A stretch of 64,000 nt of DNA from Citrobacter koseri (GCA_900446925.1 UAVY01000004.1:62001-126000), one strand, 5' to 3'. Counted from the first letter of the stretch, positions 40,916 through 50,869 are shown. Program-made: numbers and translations. Notes: generated by a model not told the origin, from the letters alone.

Positions 40916-41617
40916 CTGAACACTCCGGCACAGCTCTCTCTGCCACTTTATCTTCCTGACGACGAAACTTTCGCAAGTTTCTGGCCGGGGGATAACGCCT
41001 CTTTACTGGCTGCACTGCAAAACGTGCTGCGTCAGGAACATAGCGGATATATTTATCTCTGGTCGCGTGAAGGCGCGGGCCGTAGCCATCTGCTGCACGC
41101 GGCGTGTGCTGAACTGTCGCAACGCGGCGACGCGGTAGGCTATGTGCCGCTGGATAAGCGCACCTGGTTTGTACCGGAAGTGCTTGACGGCATGGAACAT
41201 TTGTCGCTGGTGTGTATTGACAATATTGAATGTGTCGCCGGAGATGAACTGTGGGAAATGGCGATCTTTGATCTCTATAACCGCATCCTTGAGTCGGGAA
41301 AAACGCGCCTGCTGATCACCGGCGATCGTCCTCCACGTCAGTTAAAGCTGGGATTACCCGATCTGGCTTCTCGTCTGGACTGGGGGCAAATCTACAAGCT
41401 GCAACCTCTCTCTGATGAAGACAAACTCCAGGCGTTACAACTGCGCGCCAGACTGCGTGGGTTTGAACTGCCGGAAGATGTCGGGCGTTTTCTGTTGAAG
41501 CGGCTGGATCGCGAGATGCGTACGCTATTTATTACGCTGGATCAGCTCGATCACGCCTCAATCACCGCACAGCGTAAACTCACCATTCCGTTCGTTAAAG
41601 AGATTCTGACGCTGTAA
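40916..41617 (+). CDS. hda: Hda, regulatory inactivator of DnaA
   Basis: AAA+ protein that, with the DNA-loaded beta clamp, stimulates hydrolysis of ATP on DnaA after initiation. The clamp-binding motif QLSLPL lies at the N-terminus, then an AAA+ module ([11 protein letters not shown]alker A-like, LVCIDNIE Walker B, sensor and arginine-finger region). I use the CTG start at 40916 (preceded by GAGGT), which gives the 233-residue form shown to be the functional protein in E. coli; an in-frame ATG at 40892 would add eight residues. Confidence 0.9.
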   Translation: MNTPAQLSLPLYLPDDETFASFWPGDNASLLAALQNVLRQEHSGYIYLWSREGAGRSHLLHAACAELSQRGDAVGYVPLDKRTWFVPEVLDGMEHLSLVCIDNIECVAGDELWEMAIFDLYNRILESGKTRLLITGDRPPRQLKLGLPDLASRLDWGQIYKLQPLSDEDKLQALQLRARLRGFELPEDVGRFLLKRLDREMRTLFITLDQLDHASITAQRKLTIPFVKEILTL

Positions 41618-41625
41618 CGCTGTCG

Positions 41626-41651
41626 TTTTTGCCCGGTGGCCGGGCAAAAAA
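41626..41651. terminator. Bidirectional terminator between hda and the M17 gene
   Basis: TTTTTGCCCGG and CCGGGCAAAAA form a perfect symmetric stem with T-runs in both directions, serving both convergent genes. Confidence 0.9.
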
Positions 41652-41652
41652 C

Positions 41653-43083
41653 TCAGGCAATATCTTCCAGTAAGTGCTCAACCAGCAGTGGAATCGGCCT
41701 GCCGGACGCGACGCTTCTGCCGTTTTCTCGCCATAGCGCCGTACCGCTAATGTCCAGATGTGCCCACGGGATATCCGACGGGCAAAAATGATGCAGTAAC
41801 CAGGCTGCGGAAGCGCTGATTGCCGCATTGTTCGTCGGCGTATTACAGAGATCGGCTATGGCGCTTTCGGTCTGCTTTTTCAGTCGTGCATCCAGAGGTA
41901 AAGACCAGACTTCATCTCCGCTCTGCCGTCCTGCCTCTGTTAGCGCCTGTCTTAACGCATCGTCCTGAGTCATCAGCCCGCTGAGTTCGTAGCCAAGCGC
42001 TTTCACCACCGCACCGGTCAAGGTGGCCATGTCGATGATATAACGGGCCTGCGGTTGTCGTTGGCTCGTCCATGCAATGGCGTCGGCCAGCACCAGTCGT
42101 CCTTCGGCGTCGGTGTTATTGATTTCCACTGTCATACCGTTGCAGGCGCGAGCAACGCTGCCTGGCTGCATTGCGTTCGGGCCGATCGCGTTTTCAGCCA
42201 GCGCCAGTACGCCCATTATGCGTACGGGCAGTTTTAACTCCGCAACCGTCAGGAGCAGTCCCAACACGTTGGCTGCGCCACACATGTCATATTTCATGGT
42301 GTACATACCCGCGCCCTCTTTCAACCACAGGCCACCGGTATCAAACGTTATCCCTTTACCTATGTAGCAGCGTACCGGGCCGTCACTTATACCGTTGTAA
42401 TGAATGGCAAGCAAACGCGGTGGACAGGTCGCTCCTTTGCCAACCGCATGGAGCAGTCCGAGACCTTGTTCAACAATTTGTTGTTCATCAAGGACTTCAC
42501 AGTGCAGCGCAGGAAAAGAGGCGCACAGGGTTTGTGCCTCGTTGACCACGAACAGCGGCGTACAGCAATCGGAGGGGGTATCCGCCAGCCGCCTTGCAGT
42601 GACCATGCCGTTGGCAATAGCCTGCTGTTGCCTGAACACTTTTTCACGTTTCTCGTATTGTTCTGGCTGGCAGAACGCGGTGATATGGCGGATGCGGGTA
42701 GCGGTGGCATCCGTTTTTTTCAATTGTAAATCATTGAGCGTATACGCCTGATTAAACAGAAAACGCAGCAGCAGCGCCAGTACAGTGTCATTTATTTCGG
42801 TGACATCAATCAGCACATTTTCGCTGACTGGCGAGGCCAGCAGCGGTCGTATCGCATTGAGTAAACCTTCGGTCAGGCTGTCCTGCCAGAGCGCATCAGG
42901 CAACAGGGTAATTCGCGTAAAAGGCGCGCAGCCAAAGCGGGTATCCGCTACTTTATCTTGCGCCAGTACGTGCATTTCCGCGAGCAGAGCGGAATCCCGC
43001 AATAAAGAACAGCCAGGAGGCGCGATAAGATGGCCTTGTGGTTGAACCTCTGCGGGTGAGCAAATCAGTTGGTATGAAATCAT
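41653..43083 (-). CDS. M17 leucyl aminopeptidase (PepA-like), third gene of the glycosylasparaginase operon
   Basis: 476 residues, intact. All M17 metal and catalytic residues are kept: GKGITFDTGG (Lys, Asp), LWLK (catalytic Lys), MKYDMCGAAN (Asp), NNTDAEGRL (Asp, Glu, Arg). No signal peptide, so cytoplasmic. The ATG at 43083 (MISYQLICSP) follows GAGGAAG and overlaps the stop of the upstream glycosylasparaginase as ATGA, so translation is coupled. Probably removes N-terminal residues from short peptides that carry, or accompany, a glycosylated Asn. Not the housekeeping pepA or pepB. Confidence 0.88.
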   Translation of the reverse strand: MISYQLICSPAEVQPQGHLIAPPGCSLLRDSALLAEMHVLAQDKVADTRFGCAPFTRITLLPDALWQDSLTEGLLNAIRPLLASPVSENVLIDVTEINDTVLALLLRFLFNQAYTLNDLQLKKTDATATRIRHITAFCQPEQYEKREKVFRQQQAIANGMVTARRLADTPSDCCTPLFVVNEAQTLCASFPALHCEVLDEQQIVEQGLGLLHAVGKGATCPPRLLAIHYNGISDGPVRCYIGKGITFDTGGLWLKEGAGMYTMKYDMCGAANVLGLLLTVAELKLPVRIMGVLALAENAIGPNAMQPGSVARACNGMTVEINNTDAEGRLVLADAIAWTSQRQPQARYIIDMATLTGAVVKALGYELSGLMTQDDALRQALTEAGRQSGDEVWSLPLDARLKKQTESAIADLCNTPTNNAAISASAAWLLHHFCPSDIPWAHLDISGTALWRENGRSVASGRPIPLLVEHLLEDIA

Positions 43084-44040
43084 TTTTCTTCCTCGACTGG
43101 AGCACGTATCCGTGCGGCATAGTCTTGCATCCATTCTTCATCGACGGGGTGATAATGGGTTTTTTCGTGCTGGCGTTCGGCGCGAAATACGGTGAGCGGT
43201 TGGCGTGCGGTAGCGACAACGAACGAGAATGTTTTGATGTTAGTGGCTGCGCCAAACTCGCCTTTACGGTTCATGCAGACCACCGAGAGGTCGCCTGTGC
43301 GACCAAATCGCGACATCAATTTATCTTCCAGCTCAAACACGACAGAATCAGCCGCTTGTTGCGGTGTCATTCCCTGCGCCATGCGACGAACAATTTCATA
43401 GCTGGCACAGCCTTTCATCAAATCTTCACCGACGCCCGTTGCCGTTGCCGCGCCGACTTCACTGTCGCAATAGAAGCCGGAACCAATAACCGGAGAGTCG
43501 CCAATGCGGCCGCGTTTTTTCATAAACAGGCCGCTGGTGGAGGTGGCAACGCTCATCGACCCCAGTTTATCCAGACCAATAATGCCGACCGTATCGTGGC
43601 CGTTATATGGACTTAAGCCTTTATCCAGCGTCTCCCGGCAGCGTTTTTGATAGTGCTGGATGGCTCTGTCGGTGAGCATGGTTTTATCCGCAAATCCCTG
43701 GCTCAGTGCCCATTCACGCGCACCCTGGCCAACCAGCAGACAGTTATAGCGCTGACGGCTTAACGCATGTGCGACGCGAACCGGGTTGGCAATATCCACC
43801 AGATTCCCGACCGCCCCAAACGCGAGGGTATCGCCGTCCATATAGGCGGCATCCAGTTCGACCTCGCCATTTTCAGTAGGCAGTCCGCCATAGCCCACGG
43901 ATTTATAAAACGGAAAGTCCTCAACGGTTGCGACGGCGTCTACCACCGCCATTGCGACCGGGTTCCCCGCAGCCAGTGCAGACGCGGATTCCGCCACACC
44001 TTCCAAGCGCCATTCGCCAGGTTGCGATAATTCCCCACAT
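43080..44040 (-). CDS. Cytoplasmic glycosylasparaginase (N4-(beta-N-acetylglucosaminyl)-L-asparaginase family; frameshifted)
   Basis: Ntn-hydrolase, 319 residues after correction. The self-cleavage site and catalytic Thr are in GHDTVG (Thr near 150), followed by GLDKLG and SVATSTSG, and the substrate-binding motif GRIGDSPVIGSGFY, as in Flavobacterium glycosylasparaginase; the GDSP loop argues for this enzyme over isoaspartyl peptidase. Expected reaction: GlcNAc-Asn to aspartate plus amino sugar. No signal peptide, unlike secreted homologues. Start MWGIIATWRMALEG at 44040 with an AGGAG site; one extra T near 44007 breaks the frame. Lies 3 bp after the EIIC stop. Confidence 0.85.
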
Positions 44041-44043
44041 GGT

Positions 44044-45368
44044 TTACTCCTGTTTTGCAAGTGGTGCATCGGGCTGCGTTACGGCAGCCAGTTCCGCCGC
44101 GCGGTACTGTTTATCGACGATCCGCATAAAGGGCAGATACAGCATTGCGCCAATCAGCAGGTTAATGAGCTGCATGACGCTGCCGCTAATATGTCCGGTA
44201 ACGATAAAACCGCTAATGACTGGCGGCAGCGTCCACGGAATAAAGACGCCCGTGGTGACGGCGACTGCGCCGAGCTTCATCGCGGTATACTGTACGGTGA
44301 CCAGCACCAGCGGCACCAGGTTGAAGGGGATCAGCATTATCGGATTCATTATCACCGGCAGACCGAACAGAATCGGTTCGTTGATGTTGAACACAGACGC
44401 TCCGGCACCGAGCCGCGCCCACTTCCCGCATGTTTTTACTGCGCGCAAAGAAAAGCATGGCTAACACCAGCGACAACGTTGCGCCCCGCGCCGCCCATCC
44501 AAATCATGTCAAAAAACTGTTCCGTAATGATGTGTGGGGGGTGTGGTGCCAGCCTGAATAGCCGCAATGTTGTCGGTCTGGTTTTCCATCCACAGCGGGC
44601 GGATGATGCCGTTAACCATTGAGCCGGAGTTAATACCGACCGACCACAAAATAGTGATGCTGAACACTGTCATCAGCGCGCCAAAGTAAGAGGTGCCGTA
44701 ATGACGAACCGGTGTGGCGACCACTTCGTAAATAAACTGATGGATGGTCTGGTAATGGGTGTTTTCAAACAAGATGCGAATGCTCCAGTACCAAGTATCA
44801 TGACCAGTAAGGCGGGATCAGCGCGGCAAAAGATTCTTGCACCGCCGGTGGCACACCTTCTGGCATTTTGATCACCAGATTTTTACGCTTTAGCCAGCAG
44901 AAAAGTTCAGTCCACAGCAGCGAACCGATCATCGCGACGAACAACCCTTTTGTGCCAATCCATTCTACGGGGATCACGGTAATACCGCCGTTTTCCGCCA
45001 CTTTGATAAACGGTGTAAGGATCAGAAAACAGACCAGCGCCAGAATGCCGCAGGAGATGCGATCTTCGCCGTAGTGTTCCGCCAGACGAAATGCGACCAG
45101 GAAACTGATAAAACAGCGACATCGTTGAGAACACCGCGTTAAACGGGATCTCAATAATCGCACTCCAGCTCTCGCCAAAAGCCTGAGACATAAACTGCTG
45201 ATAGTTTTGATTCGGAAACGAAGAGATCACCAGCAGAATAGAGCCGACGATAATAAACGGCATAAACGAAACGTATGCGCCACGAATCGCGCCGAGATGC
45301 CGCTGCTGAGCGGTTTTCGCCGCCAGAGGCATCAGTTTTGCTTCAAGAAATCCCAGAACATTGTTCAT
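44044..45368 (-). CDS. PTS EIIC, cellobiose/lactose family permease (frameshifted)
   Basis: Membrane subunit of a PTS of the CelB/ChbC type, 439 residues after correction, about ten hydrophobic segments. Family stretches are seen: FMPFIIVGSILLVI, NGGITVIPVEWIGTKGLFVA, EGVPPAVQESFAALIP, SVFNINEPILFGLPVIMNP and PWTLPPVISGFIVTG. Changes by my reading: extra T near 45114, one base lost and two gained near 44775-44815, and extra bases near 44535, 44485 and 44420. No EIIA or EIIB is in the operon, so it must borrow them. First gene of the operon, with GGAG before the ATG. Confidence 0.87.
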
Positions 45369-45382
45369 TGTGAACTCCGTAC

Positions 45383-45498
45383 AAGATTAACTCACGTTGT
45401 GTGTGCTATGCATGAGGATTATCTGCGAAGGCGTGTGAACGAAAGGTGAAATAGCTCACAATGTGATCGCGATTAGCATATAAATCTCATAAGATTAA
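45383..45498. promoter_or_regulatory. Divergent control region: CRP site and repeated AAGATTAA
   Basis: GGTGA-N6-TCACA at 45445-45460 matches the CRP consensus at 9 of 10 core bases. AAGATTAA occurs twice (45383-45390 and 45491-45498), the second within an inverted repeat AATCT-CATA-AGATT (45483-45496). Between the EIIC start and the divergent regulator this fits cAMP-CRP activation plus a local operator. The assignment of the repeat to the adjacent regulator is inference. Confidence 0.55.
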
Positions 45499-45527
45499 TT
45501 ATCTAAAAATCGACAGGGATTCTTGCG

Positions 45528-46374
45528 ATGGAAATAAAATTGCACGCCAATGCCACTACCACACCGCGTATTCGTCGCTATCTTCAGCAGTCTGAAAAAA
45601 GCGACAGAGAGCTTGCCGCCGAGCTTGGGATTTCTGTTACGACAGTAAGGCGATGGCGACATCGTGATCGGGTTAGTGATGGGCAAACTACGCCGAAGAC
45701 GATATACAAGGCGATGAGACAAGAGCAGATTGTTTTGGTGAACGCCTTGCGTGACGCAACAGGTGCGCCGCTGGATGACCTCTTATTGTTGGTGAACGAG
45801 GTGCTGGGCATTGTTGTGTCGCGCGCGACGTTGAATCGTTATCTTAAACCGGCGACACCTCAGCGACAGCGGGCGTCGTTACAAGGGAAAAAAGCGTTAA
45901 AATCCGGGGATGCTGCCGAATCATCTGGCGCTGTATCACCTTCCACTCTCGTTGCATATGGACGACGGTGGCGAACATCATTTGTTCTGGGCGCGCGAGC
46001 CGATGAGCGGCTGGTGCTTTGCCCGACTGTATGCGGGTATTTCACCGCAGCGGGTCGTGGTCTGGCTGGATGAATTGCTGGAAACCTGCCCGGCTGATAT
46101 ACAATCTATTGAGACAAATATTTCTGATCGCATATGCCCGCAGCTAAAAACGCACCTGGCGACGCGCGGTATGTCATGCCAAATAACCGGTACGATGCCC
46201 GGTTGGGTGCCGGTGACAGTACCGCTAAATGAGATTGTTCCCCGGCTAAATAGTGAATCTGCCAGCGAGTTGCTTATCCGCTTATGTGAATGCTACAACC
46301 GTGGTAAGACACAGAAAAAACTGGGGGATTGTACGCCGCAGGACTTTCTGGAAGCGCTGCGGCGCATGGATTAG
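45528..46374 (+). CDS. Putative regulator derived from an IS481/IS3-type transposase (frameshifted)
   Basis: 281 residues after correction. The N-terminal half is a helix-turn-helix (DRELAAELGISVTTVRRWRHRD) and a second DNA-binding part ending VVSRATLNRYLKP, as in IS481 transposases. The C-terminal half keeps the integrase-fold outline (HMDDGGEHHLFWAREPMSGWCFARLYAG) and the typical tail YNRGKTQKKLGDCTPQDFLEAL. The second catalytic Asp block, normally TDNG, reads ETNISD, so it is probably not an active transposase. One extra G near 45909 breaks the frame. Divergent from the PTS operon, no terminal inverted repeats seen. Confidence 0.72.
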
Positions 46375-46730
46375 CTCACGATTTCCAACACCTGCTCCGG
46401 CGGGCGGCCAATACGCGCCTGACCGTTGGCGACGACAATCGGTCGCTCCATCAGTTTCGGGTTTTCCACCATCGCCTGAATCAGCGCCTCTTCGCTCAGA
46501 TGGCTGTCGGCCAGATTGAGAGACTTGTAGAGATCTTCTTTCTGGCGCATCAGTTCGCGTGCGCTGGACATCCCTAACATACGCAGCAGTTCACGCAGCG
46601 TCGCTGCGTCGGCAGGTGTTTCCAGGTAAAGCACCACTTCCGGTTCAACGCCGTTGGATTTCAGCAGGCTCAGCGTGTCGCGGCTCTTTGAACAACGCGG
46701 GTTGTGGTAGATTTTTACTGCATCAGACAT
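46371..46730 (-). CDS. yfgD: YfgD, ArsC-family thioredoxin-fold protein
   Basis: 119 residues, intact. The ArsC-type active-site Cys is in IYHNPRCSKSRDTL at the N-terminus, and RPIVVANGQARIGRPPEQVL near the end is the family's conserved loop. Annotated as arsenate reductase-like; the true substrate of YfgD is not settled. Start MSDAVKIYHN (46730) with a GGAGA site. Its stop overlaps the stop of the convergent regulator by 4 bases. Confidence 0.9.
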   Translation of the reverse strand: MSDAVKIYHNPRCSKSRDTLSLLKSNGVEPEVVLYLETPADAATLRELLRMLGMSSARELMRQKEDLYKSLNLADSHLSEEALIQAMVENPKLMERPIVVANGQARIGRPPEQVLEIVS

Positions 46731-46750
46731 GATTTCTCCTTTCGCGCGAA

Positions 46751-46792
46751 CTGTAGGCCGGATAAAACGCGATAGCGTCGCCACCCGGCAAC
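46751..46792. repeat. REP element between yfgD and bepA
   Basis: Single REP unit, gtaggccggataaaacgcg ... cgccacccggca. Confidence 0.75.
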
Positions 46793-46802
46793 AGAACGAA
46801 TA

Positions 46803-48269
46803 CTACATTTTGGTGTATGGCTTAAAGCGTTCCTGCAACTGGCGCAGCTGGTCGATACGGGCATCGTAACGCGCCTGTTGCTGGCTGCCCAGCTTGACCT
46901 GAGAACTTGCGCTGCTGAGCATAGAGATCGGCCTGATCCAGTCGCCCGGCCAGCGCATAGCCTTCGGCGCGCGCCGCCAGCTCCTGATCGCGGTTATTGA
47001 GCGCCGCTTCAGCCTGCGCCAGGAGATCCCAGCCGTTGCCGTCGTCTTTATTGTTGAAGGTGTAGCGATTGAGGATGGTCGTGGCTTCTCGGGCTTGCCC
47101 GCCCTGTAAATAAGCATTCGCCAGGTTTAGCTGCAATACCGGGGTTTGCGCGCAGATCGCGGGCATTTTTCAGACGGTTAATCGCTTCGCTGGTTTTCTT
47201 CTGCCCCAGATCGATATCGGTCGCCAGGTCAAGATACCACGCGTTATTCGGTTCAGCCGTCAGCAACGGTTGCAGCGCTTTGCGAGCTTCGTCGTACTTG
47301 CTGGCTTCCATCGCCTGTAGCGCCCGGCCATATTGCGCCGCACGCTGTTGGCGCACGTTTCCTTTTTCCCATGCGTCGAGCAGGTCGCTGGTAAGCTGAT
47401 TACGGCCAGAATTGTACATCCCCAGCGTACGCGCCTTCGCCAGATAAAAATCTTCCGACGATTCCACTACCACCGGGCGCATCTGGTTTGCACGGTTGCG
47501 GGCATCCGCCAGACGGCTTTCCGGCAGGGGGTGCGTCAGCAAAATTTCGGGAGGACGCGTGGAGTAGCGCGCCTGGTCGAGCAGTTTTTCCAGGAACGTC
47601 GGCATCGCTTGCGGATCGAACCCTGAACGTTGCAGCACCTGAATACCGATTCGGTCTGCTTCCTGTTCGTTTTGTTGAGTGAAGCTGATCATCCCCTGAC
47701 GCGTTCCCGCCAGCGTACCGGTCAGCGCCGCCATACCGGCCTGTGGGCTGGCCATCGCCAGAAGAATAGAGCCTAAGGCGCCGACCCAGGTCAGCGGAGC
47801 GCTGCGCTTTTGATCTTCCATCGCGCGCGCCAGATGGCGTTGGGTTACGTGGGAAATTTCGTGCGCCATCACCGAGGCTAACTGACTTTCGTTGTCGGAA
47901 TAGCGAAAGAGCGCGGAATGCAGCACAACGTTGCCGCCGAAAAAGGCGAAGGCGTTAATTTCGTCGTTGTTAATCAAAAAGAAATGGAACGGCGTTTTCA
48001 CGGAGTCTGCATGAGAGACTAAACGCATCCCCAGCGCGTTGATGTACTGACTCAACAGCGGATCGTTGATCAACGGCGCGCTGCCGCGCAACTGGCGAAC
48101 GTAATAGTCGCCCATTTGCATTTCCTGACCGATAGAAAGCGTGCTTCCTGCTGAGGTCCCCATATCCGGTAGCGTGTCTGCGGAATCTGCAAACGCGGGG
48201 GCTACCTGACCGATAGTCAGCGCAGCGATGAGGGTAGCAACCAGGTTTTTTCTTCAACAGCCTGAACAT
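46803..48269 (-). CDS. bepA: BepA, periplasmic M48 metalloprotease and chaperone (frameshifted)
   Basis: Helps LptD and other outer-membrane proteins mature and degrades stalled forms. Signal peptide near [17 protein letters not shown], zinc motif HEISH with the downstream Glu in EQEADRIG, and a C-terminal TPR domain. Extra bases near 48250 (inside the signal peptide), near 47140 (ANPVLQ) and near 46933 (DQAISML). Corrected length 487 residues, the E. coli length. Divergent from perM. Confidence 0.94.
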
Positions 48270-48494
48270 AGACCTCTGTCCTGTTTTCTTTAATATAGCC
48301 ATTTGACCGATGCCGCGACGTATCGTTCCGCCACGCCAGCACAGGGAGTGTAACTGCGAAACCCGGTGGTGAATACCCCGCTCAAATGACTTTTCAGTTT
48401 CCTGAATCAGCAACAAAAAGCGAAGTCTTTTTTGTGACATTTAGATACAATTCGGGATCGCAATCCCGCTATTGAGGTTCAGGGAACGGTTTCT

Positions 48495-49556
48495 ATGCTT
48501 GAGATGTTGATGCAGTGGTATCGCCGTCGTTTTAGCGACCCGGAGGCGATCGCCTTGCTGGTTATCCTGGTTGCCGGTTTTGGTATCCTTTTCTTTTTCA
48601 GTGGGCTTCTGGCGCCGTTGCTGGTGGCTATTGTCCTCGCTTACCTGCTGGAGTGGCCTACGGTTCGTCTGGAGGCGATTGGCTGCTCCCGGCGTTGGGC
48701 CACCTCAATCGTACTGATTGTGTTTGTCGGCATTTTACTGCTGATGGCGTTTGTCGTGATGCCGGTGGCCTGGCAGCAGGGGATCTATTTGATTCGCGAT
48801 ATGCCGGGTATGCTCAATAAGCTCTCTGATTATGCCGCCACGCTACCCCGTCGTTACCCGGCGCTGATGGATGCCGGGATCATTGATGCGATGGCGGAAA
48901 ACATGCGCACCCGGATGCTGACGTTAGGCGATTCAGTCGTGAAATACTCCCTGGCCTCTCTGGTCGGGTTGTTGACGCTGGCGGTGTATCTGGTGCTGGT
49001 GCCGCTGATGGTCTTCTTCCTGATCAAAGATAAAGAGCAGATGCTGAATGCCGTGCGCCGGGTGCTGCCGCGCAATCGTGGGCTGGCCGGGCAGGTCTGG
49101 ATGGAGATGAACCAGCAGATCACCAACTATATTCGCGGCAAAGTGCTGGAGATGGTGGTGGTTGGCGTAGCGACCTGGCTTGGCTTCCTGCTCTTTGGTC
49201 TCAACTACTCGCTGCTGCTGGCGGTTCTGGTTGGATTCTCGGTATTAATCCCCTACATCGGCGCGTTCGTGGTGACCATTCCGGTGATTGGCGTGGCGTT
49301 ATTTCAGTTTGGCCTCGGAACGGAGTTCTGGAGCTGCTTTGCCGTGTATCTGATCATTCAGGCGCTGGATGGAAACCTGCTGGTGCCGGTACTGTTTTCA
49401 GAAGCCGTCAACCTGCACCCGCTGGTGATTATTCTGTCGGTGGTGATTTTCGGCGGCCTGTGGGGTTTCTGGGGCGTGTTCTTCGCCATCCCGCTGGCGA
49501 CGTTAATTAAAGCCGTGGTACATGCCTGGCCGGACGGGCAGGTCAGCGACGGTTAA
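48495..49556 (+). CDS. perM: PerM, AI-2E/UPF0118 family membrane protein
   Basis: 353 residues, intact, about eight membrane helices. Conserved ends MLEMLMQWYRRRFSDPEAI and GGLWGFWGVFFAIPLATLIKAV. A putative permease whose substrate is not firmly known. Next to bepA as in E. coli, where the hyf operon follows; here yjiH, yjiG and iadA follow. Confidence 0.93.
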   Translation: MLEMLMQWYRRRFSDPEAIALLVILVAGFGILFFFSGLLAPLLVAIVLAYLLEWPTVRLEAIGCSRRWATSIVLIVFVGILLLMAFVVMPVAWQQGIYLIRDMPGMLNKLSDYAATLPRRYPALMDAGIIDAMAENMRTRMLTLGDSVVKYSLASLVGLLTLAVYLVLVPLMVFFLIKDKEQMLNAVRRVLPRNRGLAGQVWMEMNQQITNYIRGKVLEMVVVGVATWLGFLLFGLNYSLLLAVLVGFSVLIPYIGAFVVTIPVIGVALFQFGLGTEFWSCFAVYLIIQALDGNLLVPVLFSEAVNLHPLVIILSVVIFGGLWGFWGVFFAIPLATLIKAVVHAWPDGQVSDG

Positions 49557-49732
49557 GCACGATTTTCACTCTGCCCGGTGGCGCAACGTCATCGGGCGTT
49601 CCACGTTTTATCCGCTTTCTCCTTTCCTGAACGTTTTTCCGAATGTGCTGTCCCGCCCTCCTTTTTTGCTTTCAACTTACCGGTATAGATGGTTTTTTAA
49701 TCTCACAAGGACAAGACCAACCGGAGAAAAAA

Positions 49733-50393
49733 ATGGGTCATCAGATGCACACGCAGCAAAAAGTGGGGTGGGGCGGTTATCTCGGCCTTTTTTATTACCA
49801 TTATCCTTTTTTCAGGCATGTTCGCGAAAAGTACAGAATGGTGGCGAGTGTTTGATTTTACCGTGCTCAATGGCGCGTTTGGCCTGGTTAACGCGGCAGG
49901 CGACACGGCGGTTTCATTTCGCGGCACTGGCGGTACCGGGGCGAGAGACGGCTTTTTATTCGCACTGGAGCTGGCGCCATCGGTTATTTTATCGCTCGGC
50001 ATTATTTCCGTGACGGAAGGGCTGGGCGGACTGCGCGCCGCGCAGCAGTTGATGACGCCGATACTCAGGCCGATCCTGGGCATCCCCGGCATTTGCTCTC
50101 TGGCGCTTATCGCCAATTTACAAAATACGGATGCCGCCGCCGGGATGACCAAAGAGCTGGCGGAAGAGGGCGTGATTACCGAACAGGAACGGGCGATTTT
50201 CGCCTGCTGGCAGACAAGCGGCAGCGCGATTCTGACGAACTACTTCTCATCAGGCGCCGCGCTATTTGCCACGATAACCGTACCGGTTATTACGCCGCTG
50301 GCGGTCATTTTAGTCTTCAAATTTATCGGTGCGAACCTGTTGCGGGTGTGGATCGCGCAGCTTGAACATCGTCGTATGAAACAGGAGGCCTGA
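49733..50393 (+). CDS. yjiH: YjiH-like nucleoside-recognition/gate domain membrane protein (frameshifted)
   Basis: 219 residues after correction. Hydrophobic protein of the Gate domain family, with GTGARDGFLFALELAPSVIL, LRPILGIPGICSLALIANLQNTDAAAGMTKEL and NYFSSGAALFATITVPVI. E. coli YjiH is similar and pairs with YjiG and IadA. ATG at 49733 follows CCGGAG. One extra T near 49790 (ggccttttttatt) breaks the frame. yjiG starts 1 bp after its stop. Likely one half of a two-subunit membrane transporter of unknown substrate. Confidence 0.82.
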
Positions 50394-50394
50394 A

Positions 50395-50858
50395 ATGAGC
50401 GCACAGGTACGTAAAAACGTTATGGATCTGTTTATCGACGGCGCGCGGCGCGGTTTTACCATCGCCACCACCAGCCTGTTGCCCAACGTCGTCATGGCCT
50501 TTGTCATTATTCAGGCGCTGAAGGTGACGGGGTTGCTGGATATCGTCGGGCGAGTGTGTGAACCGGTAATGGCGCTATGGGGTTTGCCGGGAGAATCGGC
50601 GACCGTTTTGCTGGCTGCCGGTGATGAGTATGGGCGGCGGCGTGGGCGTCTGCGCCAGCCTGGTGGTTACTGGCGCGCTGTCCGGTCACGATGCCACTGT
50701 GCTGTTACCCGCCATTTACCTGATGGGCAACCCGGTTCAGAATGTAGGGCGCTGCCTGGGAACGGCGGGCGTTCATCCGCGTTATTACCCGCATATTATT
50801 GCGGTGTGCGTGATTAATGCCCTGGTCTCTATTTGGGGTAATGCAGGCTATTGTTTAA
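50395..50858 (+). CDS. yjiG: YjiG-like Gate-domain membrane protein (frameshifted twice)
   Basis: 153 residues after correction, the length of E. coli YjiG. Sequence MSAQVRKNVMDLFIDGARRGF, WGLPGESATVLLAAVMSMGGG and LLPAIYLMGNPVQNVGRCLG are closely similar. Extra C near 50618 (gctgccggtg) and extra G near 50838 (tttggggtaatg, just before the true end SIWVMQAIV). Lies between yjiH and iadA with almost no gaps, so an operon. By context a partner in uptake or efflux of isoaspartyl dipeptides or a product. Confidence 0.83.
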
Positions 50859-50869
50859 AAAGGACTATC

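Noticed and set aside
43080..44040. Isoaspartyl peptidase/L-asparaginase (IaaA type)
   Set aside because: The HDTVG and GRIGDSP motifs fit glycosylasparaginase better; the related activity cannot be fully excluded from sequence.
45528..46374. Active insertion sequence
   Set aside because: No terminal inverted repeats or target duplication are seen, and a catalytic block is changed.
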